Source: Brassica napus (Eukaryota; Streptophyta; Magnoliopsida; Brassicales; Brassicaceae). From it: a stretch of DNA of 64,000 nucleotides. The translations under genes were made by a program, and so were the position numbers. Under the pieces are notes generated by a model. That model did no database searches and was not told the DNA's origin. It saw nothing but the letters and a program-made list of their open reading frames with translations. Location: positions 4,980,024 to 5,044,023 of the forward strand of contig NC_063438.1 in the NCBI RefSeq assembly GCF_020379485.1. The letters run 5' to 3'. Shown here one piece after another: positions 9,121-18,803 of this stretch (the stretch's first letter is position 1; each line of letters opens with the position of its first letter).

Positions 9121-10611
9121 ATGGCTTCCCAAAAACCTCAACAAGCTCATCCACCTCTTCACTTTGTTCTCTTCCCTTTCATGGCTCAAGGCCACATGAT
9201 TCCCATGGTCGATATCGCAAGGCTCCTGGCTCAGCGCGGCGTGACCATAACAATTGTCACGACGCCTGACAACGCAGAGAGGTTCAAGAATGTCTTAAAC
9301 CGTGCCATGGAGTCTGGTTTGCCCATCAACGTAGTGCATGTGAAGCTTCCATACCAAGAAGCTGGGCTGCCAGAAGGAAAAGAGAACATGGATTCGCTTG
9401 ACTCCAAGGATTTGATAGTACCTTTCTTTAAAATGGTTAACATGCTCGAAGAGCCGGTCATGAAGCTAGTTGAAGAGATGAAACCAAGACCAAGCTGTCT
9501 AATATGTGATTTGTGTTTGCCTTATACAAGCAAAATCGCCAAGGCCTTCAATATACCAAAGATCGTTTTTCATGGATTCTCTTGCTTTTGCCTTTTGTGT
9601 ATGCATGTTTTACGCCAAAACCTAGAGATCTTGCAGAATTTGAAGTCGGAAAAGGAGTATTTCCTTGTTCCTAATTTTCCTGACAAAGTTGAATTCACAA
9701 AGCCTCAAGTTCCAGTGAGAATCAATGCAACTGGAGACTGGAAGGAGTTCTTGGATGCAATGGCAGAAGCAGAAACCACATCCTATGGTGTAATAATCAA
9801 CACATTTCAGGAGTTAGAGGATGCTTATGTCAAAGATTACAAAGAGGCTAGAGATGGGAAAGTATGGTCCATTGGACCTGTTTCCTTGTGCAACAAGAAA
9901 GGAGCTGACAAAGCCGAGAGGGGAAACAAGGCGGTGATTGATCAAGAAGAATGTTTTAAATGGCTTGATTCTAAAGAAGAAGGGTCCGTTCTATATGTTT
10001 GCCTTGGAAGTATTTGCAATCTTCCTCTGTCTCAGCTAAAGGAGCTAGGGATAGGCCTAGAGAAATCCCAAAGACCTTTTATTTGGGTCATTAGAGGTTG
10101 GGAAAAGTATAATGAGCTAGCTGAGTGGTTCTTAGAGAGCGGTTTTGAAGAAAGGGTCAAAGAGAGAGGGCTTCTCATAAAAGGATGGGCACCACAAGTG
10201 CTTATCCTTTCACACCCTTCTGTTGGAGGATTCTTGACTCATTGTGGATGGAACTCGACTCTAGAAGGAATCACCTCAGGTGTTCCATTGCTCACATGGC
10301 CATTGTTTGGAGACCAGTTCTGCAACCAGAAACTGGTTGTGCAGGTTCTTAAAGTCGGTGTAGGAGCTGGGATTGAAGAAACTATGAAATGGGGAGAAGA
10401 GGATAAAATAGGAGTGTTGGTGGATAACGAAGGAGTGAAGAAGGCAGTTGACGAATTGATGGGTGATGGTGATGATGCAAAAGAGAGAAGACGAGTAGTC
10501 AAAGAGCTTGGAAAGGTAGCTCACAGGGCTGTGGATGAAGGAGGCTCTTCTCATTCTAACATCACATTCCTCTTACAAGACATATCGCAATTAACACAAT
10601 CCAAGAACTAA
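9121..10611 (+). CDS. UGT73C-type UDP-glycosyltransferase
   Basis: Intronless gene of 496 codons, the only plus-strand UGT of the cluster. The N-terminal acceptor domain holds the catalytic His25 ('AQGHMIPMVD') and its partner Asp130 ('CLICDLCLPYT'). The C-terminal nucleotide-sugar domain holds the PSPG box at residues 356-399, ending 'FGDQ'. The length is normal for the UGT73 family. It is very similar to the gene at 4637 but keeps the catalytic Asp. The family is cytosolic and glycosylates hormones, flavonols, triterpenes or xenobiotics; Arabidopsis UGT73C members act on cytokinins, brassinosteroids, flavonols or mycotoxins. The exact substrate cannot be read from sequence. It is convergent with the gene at 11239. 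Confidence 0.95.
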   Translation: MASQKPQQAHPPLHFVLFPFMAQGHMIPMVDIARLLAQRGVTITIVTTPDNAERFKNVLNRAMESGLPINVVHVKLPYQEAGLPEGKENMDSLDSKDLIVPFFKMVNMLEEPVMKLVEEMKPRPSCLICDLCLPYTSKIAKAFNIPKIVFHGFSCFCLLCMHVLRQNLEILQNLKSEKEYFLVPNFPDKVEFTKPQVPVRINATGDWKEFLDAMAEAETTSYGVIINTFQELEDAYVKDYKEARDGKVWSIGPVSLCNKKGADKAERGNKAVIDQEECFKWLDSKEEGSVLYVCLGSICNLPLSQLKELGIGLEKSQRPFIWVIRGWEKYNELAEWFLESGFEERVKERGLLIKGWAPQVLILSHPSVGGFLTHCGWNSTLEGITSGVPLLTWPLFGDQFCNQKLVVQVLKVGVGAGIEETMKWGEEDKIGVLVDNEGVKKAVDELMGDGDDAKERRRVVKELGKVAHRAVDEGGSSHSNITFLLQDISQLTQSKN

Positions 10612-11238
10612 TTAAGTTATTTTAATATATATTTGTTTAAATTTATAAATAGATGTTACAAATATTGTTTTTCTTAAATAAAATACAGTTTAACATGAGT
10701 GTATTTTATTATTATAAATGTTGACTCGAAAATGTTTTTCTCGACTTTAAAAGAAAAAATAAAACAAAAAAAAATTGAAAACTGTTAAATCAAGCTTTTA
10801 CTTATATATTTTCATGACCTCCTCTTTTGAATATGTAGATTTTTGTTGCTTCTTAATAGCCAAGTCTAATGTTAAAAGAAATATAAACATTTGACCAATT
10901 TCCCTACAAATAATTACATGATTACACTTCTAAGAATATATCAAACAGATATTAGAAAGGTGAAAGTGAACAAATAAAAGGAAGCTGACAATATCAAATT
11001 TTATATGACAATATTGATTACTTGGTTTAGAATCAACCAAAATTCTAGTTGTTCATAAAAGTTTATAGATATGTTTAAAAAGAAGTTTAACCTAACTTCT
11101 GAACTTGACTTCAAAAAGGGAAAGTTATTATCACTGACTTGTCTTCTGCTGGACGTGTTGGACTAAGTCTCATAACCTCCAAATAAAGTAAATGAAGAAT
11201 AATGTATAAATGTCTATTTCTTTTAACAATGACATGAA
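10612..11238. other. spacer between convergent UGT genes
   Basis: AT-rich, with no open frame of note. The segment about 11050-11190 resembles 8262-8420 and 13460-13560, showing it is the shared 3' flank of minus-strand UGT units. Confidence 0.6.
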
Positions 11239-12729
11239 TCAATTATTGGATTGTGCTAGTTGCATTATGTCTTCTAACAGTAATGTGATATTAGAATGAG
11301 AAGAGCCTCCTTCTTCCACAGCCTTGTGAGCTAACTCTCCAAGCTCTTTGGCTCTTGTTCTCCTCTCCTTAGCCTCATCACTTTCACCCATTAACTCTTC
11401 AACTGCCTTCTTAACACCTTTTTTATCCACCAACATACCTATCTTCTCCTCTTCTCCCCATTTCATAGGCTCCTCAACCCCTACTTTCACACCAGCTTTT
11501 AGCACCTCCACCACTAATTTCTCATTACAGAATTGGTCAGCAAATAGCGGCCATGTAAGCAGTGGGAGACCAAAGGTTATCCCCTCAAGAGTTGAGTTCC
11601 ATCCGCAGTGTGTCAAGAATCCTCCAACAGAAGGGTGTGAAAGGATAAGCACTTGAGGTGCCCATCCTTTAATGAGAAGCCCTCTCTCTTTCACCCTTTC
11701 TTCAAAGCCGCTCTCCAAGATCCACACAGCAAGCTCTTTATATTTTTCCCAACCTCTTATGACCCAAATGAAAGGTCTTTGAGATTCTTCTAGGCCTAGG
11801 CCAAGCTCCTTGAGCTGAGACAGAGGAAGATTGCAGACACTTCCTAGACAAACGTAGAGCACAGAACCACCTTCCTTAGAATCAAGCCATTTAAGGCATT
11901 CATCTTTATCAATATCTGATTTATTTCCTCTCTCAGCTTTATCTTCTCCCACCTTGTTGCACAAGGAAACAGGTCCAATGGACCATGCTTTACCTGACCT
12001 TGCTTCCTTGTAGTCTTTGACATAAGCAGGCTCCAGTTCTTGAAATGTGTTGACCACCACTCCATAGGATGTCTTATCAGCTTCTTTAATTCCATCCAAG
12101 AACTCCTTCCACTCTCCAGGAACATATGTTTCAACAGGAACTTGAGGTCTTGTGAATTCAACTTTGTCAGGAAAATAAGGAACGGTGAAGTACTCTTTGT
12201 CTGACTCCAAACTCTCCAAGATCTCAAGATTTTCGCGTAAAATATGCATACACAGAAGACCAAAGCAACACATGCCATGGAAGAGGATCTTTGGTATATT
12301 GAACGTCTTGGCGAGTTTGCTTGTATAAAACAAACACATGTCAGAGATTAAGCAGCTTGGTGGAGGGCTCATCTCTTCCATGAGCTTCTGAACCGGTTCT
12401 TCGAGCATGTTAACTGCTTTAAAGAAAGGTATCATCATCTCTATGGAGTCGAGCAAATCTATATTTTCTTTTCCCTCTGGCATACCAGCTTCTTGAGATG
12501 GAAACTTCACATGCACTACCTTGATGGGCAAGCCAGCTGACTCAATGGCACGGCTTAGAACATTCTTGAACCTCCCTGCATTGTAAGGCGTTGTGACAAT
12601 GGTTATGGTCACACCTCGCTGAGCCAAGAGCCTTGCGATATCCACCATGGGAATCATGTGGCCTTGAGCCATGAAAGGGAAGAGAACAAAGTGAAGAGGA
12701 TAAGATTTTTTAGCTGTTTCAGAACCCAT
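11239..12729 (-). CDS. UGT73C5/C6-like UDP-glycosyltransferase
   Basis: Intronless gene of 496 codons. It begins 'MGSETAKKS', which resembles the N-terminus I recall for Arabidopsis UGT73C5, a glucosyltransferase of brassinosteroids and deoxynivalenol. Catalytic His24 and Asp130 ('SCLISDMC') are present and the PSPG box ends 'FADQ'. It is closely related to the next gene at 13604, and both upstream regions are duplicated (12960-13290 resembles 15330-15650), so the two are a recent tandem pair. Small differences from its partner include one extra Ala near residue 65 and 'ITFGLPL' in the PSPG box. The acceptor is not determinable from sequence. Confidence 0.95.
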   Translation of the reverse strand: MGSETAKKSYPLHFVLFPFMAQGHMIPMVDIARLLAQRGVTITIVTTPYNAGRFKNVLSRAIESAGLPIKVVHVKFPSQEAGMPEGKENIDLLDSIEMMIPFFKAVNMLEEPVQKLMEEMSPPPSCLISDMCLFYTSKLAKTFNIPKILFHGMCCFGLLCMHILRENLEILESLESDKEYFTVPYFPDKVEFTRPQVPVETYVPGEWKEFLDGIKEADKTSYGVVVNTFQELEPAYVKDYKEARSGKAWSIGPVSLCNKVGEDKAERGNKSDIDKDECLKWLDSKEGGSVLYVCLGSVCNLPLSQLKELGLGLEESQRPFIWVIRGWEKYKELAVWILESGFEERVKERGLLIKGWAPQVLILSHPSVGGFLTHCGWNSTLEGITFGLPLLTWPLFADQFCNEKLVVEVLKAGVKVGVEEPMKWGEEEKIGMLVDKKGVKKAVEELMGESDEAKERRTRAKELGELAHKAVEEGGSSHSNITLLLEDIMQLAQSNN

Positions 12730-12790
12730 GCTGATGATAAACTCTCAAGTTTTGTCTTGGTTCTGGATTATATTTGTGAGAGCGAGAGAG

Positions 12791-12857
12791 CTTATATAGA
12801 ACAAAGATGCGTGGAGAGCAAAAAAAAAACTGAACAGAAGACGTAATACATGACGTA
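12791..12857 (-). promoter_or_regulatory. TATA box and TGACGTA element of the UGT at 11239
   Basis: The minus strand has a TATA box at 12791-12800 ('tctatataag') and, on the plus strand, TGACGTA at 12851-12857, about 125 bp from the start codon. This is the same arrangement as in the other UGT promoters. Confidence 0.55.
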
Positions 12858-12959
12858 AAATAGATTTTACTTGACAAACACATCCAATACAGTCCACAGA
12901 TTGTGTATCCATAGTTTGTCCCTTTGCGACCCTATCTTGCATCCTGTAATGACTTTCCC

Positions 12960-13290
12960 TTACACAAAGAAGATAATTCAGACACAAAAACAACAACTTG
13001 GAGGCCTGTTGATAGCTACATGTTCTGTAAATCCTTAAATTGTTACAATAAAGGCACCTAAATTAATAATTTAACCCCAAGGAGAAGTGTTTGAAACTTT
13101 AAAGATCGATTAAACTCCAATCCAATATAAACAGTACGAGAAGATAAATCCAACTTTGGACTCTTTTCAAGACAGCTATATGTATCAAGAAGCCTCAAAA
13201 ATCACAATCAATAAAAAAAAAGAACATAGGTCCAGAGCCTACAACACTTTCGTGTGAATGTTTCTTTCCTGAGTTCGGTAATGGAAAAAG
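12960..13290. repeat. duplicated upstream spacer of the UGT73C5-like pair, copy 1
   Basis: Resembles 15330-15650. Shared landmarks include 'aactttggactcttttcaag', 'gacagctatatgta' and 'tttctttcctgagttcggta'. The two copies define a tandem unit of about 2.4 kb made of one UGT plus its upstream region. Confidence 0.75.
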
Positions 13291-13603
13291 ATTCTATAGA
13301 TAATGAGATGATAAGACTTTTAAGAATTAGATCAAACAAAGATTAGAAAGGTGAATGCAAAAAGGAGCAATATAGAAAATGAGTGAACAAAAACCAAAGG
13401 AAGCTGACGATATCAAACTTATATGACAGATTTATATTTGATTTACTTGGTTGAGAATCCACCAAAAATTCTAGTTGTTCATTAAAGTTTTTAGATATGT
13501 TTAAAAGAAGTTTAACCTAACTTTATGGACGTGTTGGACTAAGTCTCCTATCCTCCAAATAAAGAATGTATAAATATTTGTATTTCTTTTAACAATGACA
13601 TAA

Positions 13604-15094
13604 TCAATTATTGGATTGTGCTAGTTGCATTATGTCTTCTAAGAGGGAAGTGATATTAGAATGAGAAGAGCCTCCTTCTTCCACAGCCTTGTGAGCTAAC
13701 TCTCCAAGCTCTTTGGCTCTTCTTCTTCTCTCCTTTGCATCATCACTCTCACCCATTAACTCTTCAACTGCCTTCTTAACACCTTCTTTATCCACCAACA
13801 CTCCTATCTTCTCTTCCTCTCCCCATTTCATAGGCTGCTCAACCCCGGCTTTCACACCGGCCTTTAGTACCTGCACAACTAGTTTCTCATTGCAGAATTG
13901 GTCTGCAAATAGAGGCCATGTGAGGAGTGGGAGACCAGAGGTTATCCCCTCAAGAGTTGAGTTCCATCCACAATGTGTCAAGAATCCCCCAACAGAAGAA
14001 TGTGAAAGGATAAGCACTTGAGGTGCCCATCCTTTTATGAGAAGCCCTCTCTCTTTCACCCTTTCTTCAAAGCCGCTCTCTAGGATCCACTCAGCAAGCT
14101 CATTATACTTTTCCCAACCTCTTATGACCCAAATGAAAGGTCTTTGGGATTCTTCTAAGCCTAACCCAAGCTCCTTGAGCTGAGACAGAGGAAGATTACA
14201 GATACTTCCAAGGCAAACATATAGCACCGACCCTTCTTCTCTAGCATCAAGCCATTTAAAACATTCATCTTGACCAATGACCGCCTTGTTTCCCCTCTCA
14301 GCTTTATCTTCTCCTATCTTGTTGCACAAGGAAACAGGTCCAATGGACCATGCTTTACCTGACCTTGCCTCCTTGTAGCCCTTGACATAAGCAGGCTCCA
14401 GCTCTTGAAATGTGTTGACCACCACTCCATAGGATGTCTTGTCCGCTTCTTTAATCTCATCCAAGAACTCCTTCCAGTCTCCAGGAACATATGTTTCCAC
14501 AGGAACCTGAGGTCTTGTGAATTCAACTCTATCAGGAAAATAAGGAACAGTGAAGTACTCTTTGTCTGACTCCAAATTCTCCAAGATCTCAAGATTTTCG
14601 CGTAAAACATGCATACACAGAAGACAAAAGCAACACATGCCGTGGAAGAGGATCTTTGGTATATTGAACTTCTTGGCGAGTTTGCTTGTATAAAACAAAC
14701 ACATGTCAGAGATTAAGCAGCTTGGCCTAGGGCTCATCTCTTCCATGAGCTTCTGGACCGGTTCTTCGAGCATGTTAACCGCTTTAAAGAAAGGTATCAT
14801 CAGCTCCATGGAGTCGAGCATGTCGATATTCTCTTTTCCCTCTGGCATGCCAGCTTCTTGAGATGGGAACTTCACATGCACTACTTTGATGGGCAAGCCA
14901 GAGTCAATGGCACGGCTTAGAACATTCTTGAACCTCCCTGCATTGTAAGGCGTTGTGACAATGGTTATGGTCACGCCGCGCTGAGCCAAGAGCCTTGCGA
15001 TATCCACCATGGGAATCATGTGGCCTTGAGCCATGAAAGGAAAGAGAACAAAGTGAAGAGGAGGACAAGATTTTTGAGCTGTTTCGGAACCCAT
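13604..15094 (-). CDS. UGT73C5/C6-like UDP-glycosyltransferase
   Basis: Intronless gene of 496 codons and the tandem partner of the gene at 11239. It begins 'MGSETAQKS'. His25 ('AQGHMIP') and Asp130 ('CLISDMCLFYT') are present, and the PSPG box runs from 'WAPQVLILSH' to 'FADQ'. Both members of the pair have 'CLFYTSK' where the genes at 4637 and 9121 have 'CLPYTSK'. This is a change in the acceptor domain just after the catalytic Asp, so the two pairs may differ in acceptor preference. Expected to be cytosolic. The function is inferred at family level only. Confidence 0.95.
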   Translation of the reverse strand: MGSETAQKSCPPLHFVLFPFMAQGHMIPMVDIARLLAQRGVTITIVTTPYNAGRFKNVLSRAIDSGLPIKVVHVKFPSQEAGMPEGKENIDMLDSMELMIPFFKAVNMLEEPVQKLMEEMSPRPSCLISDMCLFYTSKLAKKFNIPKILFHGMCCFCLLCMHVLRENLEILENLESDKEYFTVPYFPDRVEFTRPQVPVETYVPGDWKEFLDEIKEADKTSYGVVVNTFQELEPAYVKGYKEARSGKAWSIGPVSLCNKIGEDKAERGNKAVIGQDECFKWLDAREEGSVLYVCLGSICNLPLSQLKELGLGLEESQRPFIWVIRGWEKYNELAEWILESGFEERVKERGLLIKGWAPQVLILSHSSVGGFLTHCGWNSTLEGITSGLPLLTWPLFADQFCNEKLVVQVLKAGVKAGVEQPMKWGEEEKIGVLVDKEGVKKAVEELMGESDDAKERRRRAKELGELAHKAVEEGGSSHSNITSLLEDIMQLAQSNN

Positions 15095-15154
15095 GCTGAT
15101 GATTCAGCTAAAAGAGAAGTTTTGTTTTGATTCTTGATTATACTTTGTGAGGAG

Positions 15155-15220
15155 CTTATATAGAAACAAAGATGCGTGGAGAGCAAAAAGAAACTTAGCT
15201 GTAGACGTAAGAGATGACGT
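15155..15220 (-). promoter_or_regulatory. TATA box and TGACGT element of the UGT at 13604
   Basis: TATA box at 15155-15164 and, on the plus strand, TGACGT at 15215-15220 with a second 'gacgta' at 15204-15209. The spacing to the start codon (about 60 and 120 bp) matches the paralogue at 11239. Confidence 0.55.
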
Positions 15221-15329
15221 AAAACAGATTTTACTTGCCGAACACATCCAACCAAGTCCACACAGATTGATGTTACTACAAGACATTCTTAGCCAATCCA
15301 TAGTTTGTCTGTTTGTGACCCTATCTTGC

Positions 15330-15650
15330 ATCCTCTATTGTCTTCCCCTTAGACACAAAAGCAAAAACTTGGAGGCTCGCTAGCCACATCTACTGCAACT
15401 TTTATGAATTGCTGCAATAAAGGCAGTATATTGATTTGTGTTTGAAACTTTAAAGATTGATTAAAGTCTAATATAAAGCCGTAGTAAGAAGATAAATACA
15501 ACTTTGGACTCTTCTCAAGACAGCTATATGTACCAAGAAGCCTCAAAAATCACAATCAACAAAAGAGGAGCAAGAGGTCCAGAAGCATACAACACTTTTC
15601 GTGTGTATGTTTCTTTCCTGAGTTCGGTAATTTAGATTACCACACTAGTC
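15330..15650. repeat. duplicated upstream spacer of the UGT73C5-like pair, copy 2
   Basis: Second copy of the spacer at 12960-13290. From about 15660 to 16012 the spacer is unique and AT-rich, and I see no gene in it. Confidence 0.75.
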
Positions 15651-16012
15651 ACAGTTTCCTTCTAAGATAAAAAAAAAAACATAAATCACTTTACGACTCC
15701 AAAACTTTTTGGCAGGAACCGTTTTGAACCTCTTTGACGAGGAATAGTAAAGATTCTCTAATAAAAGCTTGAAGAACATTGGATGAAACTTTAAGAATAT
15801 TATTCTTAAAAAAACAGTAATTCAAACCAATGATTTGATAGCATATAGATTTTTTTCTGTAACAATATTCAAAGGAGATAATCCTCTCTATACACACACC
15901 ATATTCAACTTTGCTCAGATCATATATCTTTATCTGCCTGTAATAAGTTCCGCAATTCCAAAACTCTAGCCGTAGAAGAACCTTGACAAGTACATAACCA
16001 AACCAGTTGTGC

Positions 16013-16974
16013 TTAACGGTCGATGAAGGACTTATTCATCAGGTCCACAGCATTATCCATGAACTGCAGTATCAGAGGTACAACAGAGAGAATCAATTGT
16101 TAAATCAACATGAATGAATAATCTTAAAAGTCTTACAAAACAATAAAATAAGTACAACGTGCTTATGTAACCAATGCGTTCATGCTATGTTCTGAGCACA
16201 TTTCATTACTACTTACGATAAAGAATCTTAGACCAGAAACAGTCTCAGGGTAACCCCATGGATAGTTTCAGCTTTGCCCAAAGAAACAAGCTAAACCCAA
16301 AAAGAAGATGCCAACTATGATCTTGATATAGAAAAACCAAAACTTCAAATCACACACACACTAGCCTTAAGATGTCCTCTGAGATACTGACTAATACTAG
16401 AAAAAGTGAATTACATCAAATTCAGACACAAAAGCAATAACATGTCGTGTCTTTTTTTACCTTCCCAAGCATCTTCAGCTCTTTCCCCACAGGTTCCAAG
16501 AACTTAAGATCAACTTCAACAGGCCACACCTACACAAACATCAAACAAACATGATGAAAACAACTCTTACACAAATCGAAACCTCATAAACGCAAATAAA
16601 TAAAAAAGACATTTCCATAAATATAAAGCTAAGTAGTCCTCAAGAGTGTAACCTTAACACCAAGAAGGCGAAGAGGCGTGACTTGACCAGGAACAACGCA
16701 TTCAGGTCCTGCAGATTCAAGCACTGCTTCCATCGCCAAACCACCTCCTACTGGATTCGGATGCTGCAGAGCAATCAAAACACAATTGAGTCTCTCCAAA
16801 TATATTAATAATCAATCATAAAGGCAAAACCTTCATGACGGCAATGGCGTAATCGGTCTCTGGGCTTTGAGAGATGGAGAGAACAGGTGAGCGGCTGATT
16901 CGAGGGACTGGCTTTACTGAGGAGACTCGCCACGGTGCGTCCTCGGCGAGTGTTGCTCCTCCTTTCTTCGCCAT
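16013..16974 (-). CDS. conserved plant protein of unknown function, 124 residues, four exons
   Basis: Splicing by eye gives four exons with consensus GT-AG borders: 16831-16974, 16653-16763, 16461-16529 and 16013-16063. Together they encode 124 residues plus a stop. The protein begins 'MAKKGGATLAEDAPWRV', has a central 'HPNPVGGGLAMEAVLESAGP' and ends 'DLMNKSFIDR'. All exon phases join cleanly, and the frame is open across all junctions. From position and length it matches the small unknown gene I recall next to gamma-TIP in Arabidopsis (At2g36835). No transmembrane segment or catalytic motif is evident. I cannot assign a function. Confidence 0.85.
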
Positions 16975-17149
16975 TTTTCACCTAAAACGATTATCTTCTT
17001 TCTGGATAGGATTAGAAAGAAAGGTTTATGTGATTGTGAAAGTGAAAGTGAGAAGCTTTGTGGTTAGCTTTCGGATTGTGTTCGTGTGCTTCTTGTTAAA
17101 AGAGATGCTCCATTTTTTCGGTTTCTCCTTCAATTATTTTACCCCTCAT

Positions 17150-17757
17150 TAAGCATTTAATTACGGATCTGCCATTTTCGCTATTGGGCTTTTTAACTTG
17201 ACCCATTTAGTAGAAGAGAGGAAGACAAAGGACCATTCTCAAAGACGTCTCAGCCCTATACAAATACAAAGGACTCGAACCATTAGCTTAGCTTCTTCTT
17301 TCTACCAAACCACTTTCATCTACTAAACTAACAATCAAACTCGAACCATATATTTACATATTAAATCGTAATCGTCACTATCTTACAGCATATACTCTTG
17401 CTCTGTGTCTGAGGTGAGCTGATGTTTCTCAAGTCTGAATATTTGTTTCTCTGGACCGGTTAGATATCTTCTTAGTTGATCAACACTTTGTCCACCTCAC
17501 ATTCTCTGCTTCCCGCCAACTATCTTCCAGTTACAGCCTGTTAAGCACATTGTTAAGGTCTGTTTTTGCTGTGAGTTTGAATGGTGTGATTGGATTGAGT
17601 TATACACCGAGAAGATGTTCTTCGGGGCAAGTGCAATGTGGTGGAAGACTTGTGGCCATCCTTTTCGTGATAAAACTCCACATGGTTTCAGTATCTGGTC
17701 CTTGATTCATCATTACCACTCTCAAAGATTGTTCAAGCTCTGCTCTTAAACAAGTAA
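17150..17757. other. spacer with 5'-leader-like sequence and a 44-codon ORF
   Basis: Divergent from the gene above. It includes a pyrimidine-rich, leader-like stretch (17,280-17,560) and a plus-strand ORF at 17615-17749 beginning 'MFFGASAMWWKTCGHPF' and ending just before a Helitron end. In Arabidopsis order the ACR10 gene would lie about here, and no ACR10 coding sequence is visible. Whether the stretch is a relic leader is a guess. Confidence 0.35.
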
Positions 17758-18373
17758 CTAGATTTTGACCTTCGCTTTCAAAGCGCGGAATTATTTCTTT
17801 TTAAAATTTCATTTAAATTAATAAATATTTGTCTAATCTATATTTTAATAGATTTAATATTTGTTTATAGTAATTTTTTTTATAATCTTGTCTTCTTTAT
17901 TTTTTATTATATAATAATAAATTTGTGTACTAATTATTTAGTTAAAAGATTTTAAAATGGTAAACTTCTACTCAATAAATTTAATCATATTGTGATTATA
18001 TTTGCTAAGGTTATTTATTTACAATTTTAACTTATTAATTAAATATTATATGAAAAATGTAATAGACATTACGTTTTTCATTCTGCATACCTTTAAATAA
18101 TGCATAAATTTTAAATTATAATTACACAAATATTAAATAATAATATGTATTTAAATTGACTTATAATTATTTTTTTTTAAAAACACTGTTGGGCTTCTTT
18201 GACTTTAAGTTTTTAAATTATTGGGTTGTTTTGTTTAGTTGGATAGAAGCAATGTTGGGCTTTTAATTTCTGAAAATCATTAAAAACAATTAAAAAATTA
18301 ATGGAAATTTTTGTATTTAATTTGAAAAATCAGGGGCATAGTCCTAAGAAGGATTCTGCTTTAATAGTATAGA
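17758..18373 (-). mobile_element. non-autonomous Helitron, complete ends
   Basis: On the minus strand the element starts with TC ('TCTATACTATTAAAGCAGAA') at 18373 and ends with CTAG at 17758. A short GC-rich hairpin ('cgctttcaaagcg', about 17773-17785) sits about 10 bp before the end. The flanks are A on the 5' side and T on the 3' side, as expected for Helitron insertion between A and T. It has no terminal inverted repeats or target duplication. The interior is AT-rich and non-coding, so it depends on helicase from elsewhere. Confidence 0.85.
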
Positions 18374-18803
18374 TCAATGCATCTTCCTTGCTTTGAGTCG
18401 AGGATCTCCCAACAATCGGATTGCAAAATTAGCACGTCCATCTCACAGATATGAGAAAACCATATGCACAAACCTGAATGTTGAAATCCTTGAAGGTTCT
18501 TATAAAATCATAGACAAGGCATTTCTGATCTTTGACAAGTGATTTAAACGCGTGTGTAAGAACACGATTAAGCCAAGTAAAAGAAACCCGTTACACAAAA
18601 TGAAGTAAGTCATCATCAATCAATGCATAGTCAAAGCTCAGTATCACAACATTCAAGCTAGAGAAAAAAACACACAAACAAGATTCCAAAGAGATTAAAA
18701 AAAAATCCAAAAGCGAGCTTTCAATGACGTTCTAACAAAACTCTACAAAAGCTCATTTACATTCCCAACAAATAAGTTTCTTCTACTTCCAACACTAAAC
18801 CTC
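18374..18803. other. spacer and probable 3' UTR of GSL8
   Basis: No gene is seen. The last 100-200 bases next to the GSL8 stop codon are likely its 3' untranslated region. Confidence 0.5.
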
